Assembly: GCA_035545895.1 (NCBI GenBank)
Contig: DASZXJ010000007.1
Span: 1 to 11,111, forward strand
From: DASZXJ01 sp035545895
GTDB taxonomy: Bacteria > Planctomycetota > Phycisphaerae > Tepidisphaerales > Tepidisphaeraceae
Reading direction: 5' to 3'
DNA: 11,111 nucleotides
Shown here piece by piece: positions 6,103-11,111 of the stretch. The notes beneath the pieces were generated by a model that saw nothing but the letters and a program-made list of their open reading frames with translations, was not told the origin of the DNA and made no database searches. A program made the position numbers and the translations under genes. Each line of letters begins with the position of its first letter. Position 1 is the stretch's first letter.

Positions 6103-6837
6103 TCACGCCATCACGGATGCGGGCATGTCGGCGTTGTGCGAGACGCTCTGCACGTCGTCGTTGTCCTCCAGGGCTTCGATCAATCGCAATACCTTCTGGG
6201 CGGTTTCGGATTCGACGGGAATGGTGTTGTTGGGGACATTGGTGATTTCCCCAGCCTCGATGGGAATGTTGGCGGCAGAGATGGCGTCGCGAACTTTGAG
6301 ATAAGCCGTGGGCGAGGTGAGCACTTCATAGACCTCTCCCTCGTTTTTCACATCTTCAGCGCCGGCTTCCAAGGCCAGTTCGATGAGCTTGTCTTCCTCG
6401 ACGGCGTCGGATTTGATCGTGATAATGCCCTGCTTGGTGAATTGAAACGCGACCGCGCCGTTGGTGGCGAGGTTTCCACCGGCTTTTTCGAAGATGGCGC
6501 GCAGATCGGGCGCCGTGCGCGAGCGATTGTTGGTCAGCGCATCGATCATGATCGCCACGCCGCTGGGGGCATAGCCTTCGTAGGTGGCGGCTTCGTAGTT
6601 TTCCGCACCGAGTTCGCCGGTCCCTTTTTTGATGGCCTTCTCAATCGTGTCGCGGGGCATGTTGGCGGCTTTGGCTTCGTCGATGGTGTAGCGCAGGTTG
6701 AGGTTATCGCGCGGATCGCCGCCGTTCTTGGCGGCAATGATGATCTTGCGCGCGATCTTGCTCCAGATCTTGCCTCGCTTGGCGTCGTTGGCGCCTTTGG
6801 CCCGCTTGATTTTGGCCCAGTGACTATGGCCGGCCAT
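6103..6837 (-). CDS. yebC: YebC/PmpR/TACO1 family protein
   Basis: A 244-residue cytoplasmic protein starting with the family signature MAGHSHWAKIKRAKG, followed by DAKRGKIWSKIARKI. This fixes the start at 6837, although an in-frame ATG exists 54 bases upstream (6891); those extra codons lie in the intergenic repeats. Length is normal for the family's three-domain fold. Internal features also fit: GGDPRDNLNLR near residue 40, the NMPRDTIEKAIKKG helix, and YEGYAPSGVAIMIDALTNNRSRT. Members were first described as DNA-binding regulators and more recently as translation factors that relieve ribosome stalling at proline-rich stretches; mitochondrial TACO1 is the eukaryotic counterpart. The window cannot say which role applies. 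It is the last gene of the leftward block, 93 bases after the TPR lipoprotein gene. No Shine-Dalgarno is visible; the space before the ATG is filled by GCAAATC repeats. Confidence 0.96.
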   Translation of the reverse strand: MAGHSHWAKIKRAKGANDAKRGKIWSKIARKIIIAAKNGGDPRDNLNLRYTIDEAKAANMPRDTIEKAIKKGTGELGAENYEAATYEGYAPSGVAIMIDALTNNRSRTAPDLRAIFEKAGGNLATNGAVAFQFTKQGIITIKSDAVEEDKLIELALEAGAEDVKNEGEVYEVLTSPTAYLKVRDAISAANIPIEAGEITNVPNNTIPVESETAQKVLRLIEALEDNDDVQSVSHNADMPASVMA

Positions 6838-6844
6838 ATCGTTC

Positions 6845-6925
6845 AATTTGCGATTTACGATTTGCGATTTGCGAATGGCAGGAACGTCCAATCAATCGCA
6901 AATCAAAAATCGAAAATCGAAATTC
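6845..6925. repeat. Heptad repeat cluster in inverted arrangement upstream of yebC
   Basis: On the + strand, tandem heptads AATTTGC, GATTTAC, GATTTGC, GATTTGC and a decayed GAATGGC run from 6845 to 6879. After an 18-base spacer come inverted heptads GCAAATC, AAAAATC, GAAAATC and GAAATTC (6898-6925). The two arms can pair imperfectly into a long AT-rich stem. On the coding (-) strand the GCAAATC array ends seven bases before the yebC ATG. A 15-base core (6858-6872) recurs exactly upstream of hisG at 10516-10530. A second 15-mer (6891-6905) recurs inside the end of the TPR gene at 7028-7042. Confidence 0.75.
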
Positions 6926-6930
6926 TCCTG

Positions 6931-9624
6931 TTAATTCTTTGCCTGTTCACGTGATTGCGGCGCTTCGGCGACGGGCGCGACATCAACCGATTGATTCGCA
7001 TCCGCCTGGCGAATCTTGGATTGCAAAATCAATCGCAAATCACGAAGGTCTTTTCGTTCCGGCTGGTCGCCCATCTTCTGCAATGAACGTTGCCAGGATT
7101 GCCTGGCATCGGCGGCGCGTCCGAGGCGGTACAAATTATCGCCCATATGATCCAGCACAACGGGATCTGCATCTTCCAGCGGCTGAGAGGCCTGCTCAAA
7201 GATCGGAGCAGCCTGATCAAAGTGACTTCGCTTATATAAAACCCACCCCAGACTATCCAGATAGGATGTGTTTTCAGGCTCGGCTTTCACCGCCGAGCGG
7301 ATCATCGATTCTGCCCGGTCCAGGTTTTTTCCCGCATCCGCCCAGGTATAGCCCAGATCATTTCCCGCCTGCGGATGATTGGGATCGAGTTTCAAAACAT
7401 CCTGCAAAATCTGTTCAGTCATTTGCGGCTGATCGATCTGGTGGTAAAGACCGGCGACAAAATAAAGCTGGTCCGGATCAGTGGCGACAGCAATGCGGGC
7501 CGCATCCAGCACGCGCGTGGCATCGTTCAGGCGATTGTCACGACTGTAAAGCAGTACGAGCGATTCAACGACCGGTCGATTGCCCGGGTGACGCGTGCGC
7601 TCCGCCTCCAGAAGTTCCATCAATTGCTGAACCTGATTGGCACTTCGCAGCAGCGAGATCAAATTGCCGACGACGGCGGCATCATCCGGGTGATCGTCAA
7701 ACAGCCGGCGCATCTGTGCCAGTGCATCTTCATCGCGATGCTGGGAGAGCAACCCTTTAACGAGATTGAGCCTTGCCGGCACGCTCGATGGCTCAGCGCC
7801 AAGCCAGCTATTGATCAGCGTCCACTCCTGCGACTCGTTTCCGGATTGCTGGTAATACGCCAGCAGCAGTTCATAAGCGGCCGTGTAATGCGGGCGGTCT
7901 CCGAGCAGCTTCCACAGCAGCGTCTCAAATCGGCCCAGATCCCCTTGCCGTTGTACGGACAGGGCATGTTCCAGTCGCAAATCGGGCGAGCCAATTGAAC
8001 GAGGAGACAGGCTGATGGCTTCGTTAAAATCTCGCAGCGCCTGTTCGTTTTGATTGGCGCCCAGTTCCATCAGGCCGGTCAACTCCATGGCCAAGTCATT
8101 GCGCCCACGCGACCGCACGGAATTGATCAGCGTCTGAGCCGACTGCTGCCTGGTCTGTGGATTGACATCGGTACGATTTAGATAGATCGTCAAGAGCGTC
8201 CGGCAGGCTGGATCAAATACCGGCGTGGCCGAGGCAGACTGCTCTAGCGAGGCGCGCGCAACTGCAGTACGACCGGTCATTGTCGCCAGTTGCCAAATCC
8301 AATACTGAAGCGCAGCCTGCTCAGCCGGTGGAACGGCCAGCTTTTGCAGAGCCGCCAATCGAAGCGGCACTTTGCGCGAAGGTCGCGCCAAGTCAGAAAA
8401 TAAATCCTGAACCTCGCCGGTCGATTCAGGGTGGACAGCGCTGGTGCGAACGATCAGGCGAATGGCTTCGGTTGTTTCATCGCGATCGGCCCAGAGGTGG
8501 TAGAGCCGCTGAATCACTTCAATATTCGCGCCGGACACATCCACGCCGCGCGCCAGCATCTCCGCGGCTTGAGGCAGATGGCCCGAACCTGCCAACGTAT
8601 CCGCCAGGGCGAACAGAATCGCCTTATCGTCCGGATGCTGGCGATAAAGCTCGCGGAGCGCATCCGTAAAATGCTGGGCGCTGCCGGTCTTTTCATGAAC
8701 ATCGCGCAGAAGCGCGATCGATTCCGGGCTGGCGTGAAAAGTTCGCACGACATCGGTCGCAGCCGAGAGCGCTTCATTATTGCGGTGCAGCTTTAATAGC
8801 ACCTGAATGATCCATGCCTGCGGAGCAAGCTCGCCCGTGGCATGGTCGGCAACGTGCTGATAGGTGCGCAGCGCTTCTTCGTATTCGCCAAGCAATTCCT
8901 GAAGATGGCCGATGGCTTCGTAAACCAATTCGGGGCGGGACAGGAGGTAATTGACCTCCGGGCTTGCTCGCGTGCCCGGCGATGGATATTGCAGGCGGTT
9001 GAGCAGGTGGAGATAGCATTCCAGCGCCGCCCGGCTGTTGCCTTTTTGTTCGAGCAGCAGGCCAAGACGATAGTCAACGACGGCGGCCAGTGAATCGCCG
9101 GCTGCGTAATCCTCGGTTTGCATCGCCAGGCGAAACCGCTCGATCGCCTTGGCGGAATCATTGCGGGTCTGATAGGCGCGGCCGAGTTCGGTCTGGATTT
9201 CGAGATTATTCGGCTGAATTTCCGCTGCCCGCTCGAATGCGGAAATCGCCCGGTCGGTCAGTCCGCCCGTGCCGATATACGCCCGGCCCAGCGCGTAATT
9301 CAGATCAAAACTGTCGGGATCGATCTGCAACGCCTGTTCGATCAGGTTGATCGCCGAGTATCGCTGATTTTGCGCCATCGCATCGCGCGAGCGGGCATAC
9401 AGCACCAGCGATTCGATCGGCGCGGGCCCGGTTGTTGGATGGGCCTTGGGCAATGTGGGCCTGGGTTCGATTTGATCAAGCGTGAGGTTGGCCGCGAGAT
9501 TCGCGGGCCTGGTTGCAGGAGCTGCGGCTGCCTGAGCCCTGGGCCGGACATCGCGACCGCCTGCGGCGCATCCTCCCCCAATCAACAGCCCAGTCAAAAC
9601 GATGGAGGCAAATCGCAATCTCAT
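6931..9624 (-). CDS. Large TPR-repeat lipoprotein
   Basis: An 897-residue exported protein made almost wholly of tetratricopeptide repeats. The N-terminus (MRLRFASIVLTGLLIGGGC) is a short basic segment, a hydrophobic core and Cys19. The lipobox is loose (GGGC, with Gly at -3), so lipidation is likely but not certain. A low-complexity Ala/Pro/Arg linker (about 20-65) leads to TPRs from about residue 72. Clear units include AINLIEQALQIDPDSFDLNY and AISAFERAAEIQPNNLEIQT. The C-terminal block, NDLGYTWADAGKNLDRAE (755-772), LDSLGWVLYKR (789-799) and HMGDNLYRLGR (826-836), is a conserved pattern in envelope TPR lipoproteins. A Gln/Ala-rich tail ends the protein. TPRs bind partner proteins; the partner is unknown. 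Its ATG overlaps the hisG stop as ATGA (9621-9624), so translation is probably coupled to hisG. No enzymatic domain is visible. Confidence 0.9.
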   Translation of the reverse strand: MRLRFASIVLTGLLIGGGCAAGGRDVRPRAQAAAAPATRPANLAANLTLDQIEPRPTLPKAHPTTGPAPIESLVLYARSRDAMAQNQRYSAINLIEQALQIDPDSFDLNYALGRAYIGTGGLTDRAISAFERAAEIQPNNLEIQTELGRAYQTRNDSAKAIERFRLAMQTEDYAAGDSLAAVVDYRLGLLLEQKGNSRAALECYLHLLNRLQYPSPGTRASPEVNYLLSRPELVYEAIGHLQELLGEYEEALRTYQHVADHATGELAPQAWIIQVLLKLHRNNEALSAATDVVRTFHASPESIALLRDVHEKTGSAQHFTDALRELYRQHPDDKAILFALADTLAGSGHLPQAAEMLARGVDVSGANIEVIQRLYHLWADRDETTEAIRLIVRTSAVHPESTGEVQDLFSDLARPSRKVPLRLAALQKLAVPPAEQAALQYWIWQLATMTGRTAVARASLEQSASATPVFDPACRTLLTIYLNRTDVNPQTRQQSAQTLINSVRSRGRNDLAMELTGLMELGANQNEQALRDFNEAISLSPRSIGSPDLRLEHALSVQRQGDLGRFETLLWKLLGDRPHYTAAYELLLAYYQQSGNESQEWTLINSWLGAEPSSVPARLNLVKGLLSQHRDEDALAQMRRLFDDHPDDAAVVGNLISLLRSANQVQQLMELLEAERTRHPGNRPVVESLVLLYSRDNRLNDATRVLDAARIAVATDPDQLYFVAGLYHQIDQPQMTEQILQDVLKLDPNHPQAGNDLGYTWADAGKNLDRAESMIRSAVKAEPENTSYLDSLGWVLYKRSHFDQAAPIFEQASQPLEDADPVVLDHMGDNLYRLGRAADARQSWQRSLQKMGDQPERKDLRDLRLILQSKIRQADANQSVDVAPVAEAPQSREQAKN

Positions 9625-10514
9625 GGAATCACTTTATTCAACGGGTAGGTGATAATGCCACTCGCTCCCGCGCGTTTTAATCGCGGCACCAGTTCACGTT
9701 CCTGCCGTTCTTCGAGAATCACCTCGACAGCGACCCATTCGCCATCGCTCAGGGCGCTGACGGTCGGGCTCTTTTCCGCGGGCAGAAAACCAACCACCTC
9801 AGATAGACGGTCCTTCGGCACGTTCATTTTCAATCCGATTTTAGCCCTGGCTTCGATGGCCCCTTTGAGCAGCATCGCGATATTTTCCATTTTTTCGCGC
9901 TTCCAGGGAACATCCCAGGCCGGTTTATTGGCGATAAAGCGGATCGTGCTGTGCAGCAGGGTATCGATGACCCGCAAATTGTTGGCGCGAATGGAACTGC
10001 CCGTTTCGGTCAGATCGACGATGCCGTCCAGCAAACGGGCTTTGATTTCGGTCGTTCCCCAGGAAAATTCGACCGTGACATTAACGCCCTGCTTCTGAAA
10101 ATACTTTTTGACGGTATTCACGATTTCGGTGGCAATCACCTTGCCTTCGAAATCCTTGACATCGCGGATGGGGCTTTCGTCAGGTACGGCCAAGACCCAG
10201 CGCGCCGGCTGGCTGGTGGCGCGCGAATAGACGAGTTCGCAAATTTCGACGACATCGTTGTCGTTGCCGTTTTCAACGATCCAGTCGTGCCCGGTCAGGC
10301 CGCAATCGACGATGCCATCGACCACATAGCGGCTGATCTCCTGGGCGCGAAAAAGCACCGCCGAAAGCTTGTCATCATCAATCCGGGGGAACACGCTGCG
10401 CGAATCAAGCGTCACCTTGTAACCCGCGCGGCCGAACAGGTCGATCGTCGATTGCTGCATGCTTCCACTTGGCAGGCCAAGGCGAAGCGTCGAAGCTGGA
10501 AGTTTGTCGGTCAT
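9621..10514 (-). CDS. hisG: ATP phosphoribosyltransferase, long form (histidine biosynthesis)
   Basis: This 297-residue enzyme catalyses the first step of histidine synthesis: ATP plus PRPP gives N1-(5-phosphoribosyl)-ATP and pyrophosphate. The N-terminal catalytic part begins TLRLGLPSGSM (9-19), with the family's GLTGHDW at 72-78. The PRPP-binding loop is DLTETGSSI (167-175) followed by RANNLRVIDTLLHS. From about residue 218 the ACT-like C-terminal regulatory domain is present (AEKSPTVSAL, EVILEERQERELVPRLKRAGASGII). This makes it the long form, a hexamer feedback-inhibited by histidine and independent of HisZ. Start: ATG at 10514, no Shine-Dalgarno, with two GCAAATC heptads ending two bases before it. 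No other his gene is in the window, so it lies outside any his operon, between an Nth-like gene and a TPR lipoprotein gene to which it is joined by a four-base overlap. Confidence 0.97.
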   Translation of the reverse strand: MTDKLPASTLRLGLPSGSMQQSTIDLFGRAGYKVTLDSRSVFPRIDDDKLSAVLFRAQEISRYVVDGIVDCGLTGHDWIVENGNDNDVVEICELVYSRATSQPARWVLAVPDESPIRDVKDFEGKVIATEIVNTVKKYFQKQGVNVTVEFSWGTTEIKARLLDGIVDLTETGSSIRANNLRVIDTLLHSTIRFIANKPAWDVPWKREKMENIAMLLKGAIEARAKIGLKMNVPKDRLSEVVGFLPAEKSPTVSALSDGEWVAVEVILEERQERELVPRLKRAGASGIITYPLNKVIP

Positions 10515-10515
10515 T

Positions 10516-10551
10516 CGATTTGCGATTTGCCAAATGCAATTTTCATTGCAA
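10516..10551. repeat. GATTTGC heptad pair plus small hairpin before hisG
   Basis: Two tandem GATTTGC heptads (10517-10530; GCAAATC on the coding strand) directly precede the hisG ATG. The 15 bases at 10516-10530 are identical to 6858-6872 upstream of yebC, in the same orientation relative to the downstream gene. Next to them, TGCAAT (10535-10540) and ATTGCA (10545-10550) form a six-base stem with a TTTC loop. The arms extend imperfectly outward to TTGCC/GGCCAA. This fills nearly the whole 48-base gap between the two genes. Confidence 0.65.
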
Positions 10552-10562
10552 TGGCCAATCTC

Positions 10563-11102
10563 CTATTTCTTTTTCTTGCGACGGGAATCCTCAAAAACCG
10601 TCGCCCGGGTCGCCAGGAAAAAGCCATACAAATCCTCGGCTTTGACGTGATGCTCGACAAACTTCTGTGCATCCGCAAGGGTGGCTTTTTCGTCGATGAC
10701 GATCTCTTCTTCGATCAGGTATTCAAGCGTTTCAGCATCAATCGGAAACGCGCTGCCTTCGAACGCCCGAACCATCACATAGGCCTCGACAAACGGGTGA
10801 ATATCGGGCAATTCGCGCAGGAAACCGCGAACATCTCGCTTGCTGATCGTCTTGAGGCGTTCGAGGCTGAGCGTATGCTCGCGCTCGAAGATGTTGTTGA
10901 GCGATTGCGTGATCATCGCCACGCGGCGCTCGATATCGGGGTAGCGGGCGCCAAGCAGCTCCTGAATTTCAAGGTCGGTGGCGACTCGAAGTTCATTGAG
11001 ATCGCCGAATTCCTTGCCGATGGCGCGCATCGCCTCGTCCGCCTTGGCGTCGGACACGCCGTAGCTCATCGCGGCGCGGACGAGCGCGTCGAGCGGCTCC
11101 AT
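10563..11102 (-). CDS. Divergent endonuclease III-like (HhH-GPD superfamily) protein, probably not a functional lyase
   Basis: A protein of at least 179 residues whose order of segments follows endonuclease III. PLDALVRAAMSYGVSDAKADEAM (3-25) parallels the Nth N-terminal 'LSAQTTD' helix; LRELPDIHPFVEAYVM (95-110) sits at the helix-hairpin-helix; and FPIDAETL (119-126) parallels the 'VDTHV' segment, so Asp122 matches the catalytic Asp. The hairpin glycines (LPGVG) have become LPDIH, the catalytic Lys of bifunctional glycosylases is absent, and the C-terminal four-Cys Fe-S cluster is missing: the protein contains no Cys at all. The C-terminus is RRKKKK. It may bind DNA or act as a monofunctional glycosylase, or it may have lost activity. 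The frame stays open to the window edge (upstream codons Arg-Gln-Ala), so the true start may lie beyond 11111. It is transcribed toward hisG, 48 bases away. Confidence 0.7.
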   Translation of the reverse strand: MEPLDALVRAAMSYGVSDAKADEAMRAIGKEFGDLNELRVATDLEIQELLGARYPDIERRVAMITQSLNNIFEREHTLSLERLKTISKRDVRGFLRELPDIHPFVEAYVMVRAFEGSAFPIDAETLEYLIEEEIVIDEKATLADAQKFVEHHVKAEDLYGFFLATRATVFEDSRRKKKK

Positions 11103-11111
11103 GGCCTGCCT

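Noticed and set aside
6838..6891. Longer yebC starting at the ATG at 6891
   Set aside because: The added 18 residues are encoded by the heptad repeats, and the conserved family start MAGHSHWA begins at 6837.
6845..6925. CRISPR array
   Set aside because: The repeats are only seven bases long, tandem and without spacers.
6136..6954. 272-residue + strand frame opposite yebC
   Set aside because: Gly/Asp/Phe-rich shadow of yebC, with no independent signals.
6939..7760. 273-residue + strand frame opposite the TPR gene
   Set aside because: Shadow frame; the - strand carries repeated TPR motifs over the full length.

Overview
The window looks like chromosomal DNA from a Planctomycetota bacterium, probably close to Phycisphaerae. 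This is inferred from an orphan prepilin with the N-terminus typical of the phylum, a sugar-phosphate transferase with an HFSHRL variant motif, several starts without a Shine-Dalgarno sequence, moderate GC, and short palindromic or heptad intergenic repeats. No marker gene settles the taxonomy. Nothing suggests a phage, insertion sequence, CRISPR array or plasmid.

Left part (1-1640): a long non-coding stretch, a clean tRNA-Leu(UAA) at 352-434, a 352-base non-coding leader with several inverted repeats, and a single-gene unit for a secreted or pilin-like protein (787-1539). That unit ends at a very strong intrinsic terminator (1593-1633).

Middle part (1710-5925, all + strand): surface-polysaccharide genes. 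A PglD/NeuD-type sugar O-/N-acyltransferase (1710-2348) comes first. Next is a promoter with a perfect TATAAT set inside inverted repeats. It drives a tight three-gene unit: a 63-residue coiled-coil hairpin protein, a WecA/TagO/MraY-like polyprenyl-phosphate sugar-1-phosphate transferase, and an O-antigen ligase/polymerase-like membrane protein with a C-terminal TPR-like tail. The likely scheme is that the transferase starts a lipid-linked glycan, the acyltransferase supplies or modifies an acylated amino sugar, and the ligase-like protein polymerises or transfers the finished chain.

Right part (11111 back to 6103, all - strand): a divergent endonuclease III-like HhH protein without the catalytic lysine and Fe-S cysteines, long-form HisG, a large TPR lipoprotein whose start overlaps the hisG stop (ATGA), and a YebC/TACO1 family protein. 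Spacing suggests one co-directional transcription unit. The two wider gaps in it carry the same GCAAATC heptad repeat just upstream of the hisG and yebC starts. The two gene blocks converge at about 5926-6102, which holds a long perfect palindrome flanked by T5 and A7 tracts and a pyrimidine-rich stretch.

Most genes belong to known families. The unexplained items are the heptad repeats, the intergenic palindrome, the symmetric promoter, the small coiled-coil gene and the degenerate Nth-like protein. I do not see clear evidence of a wholly new system.
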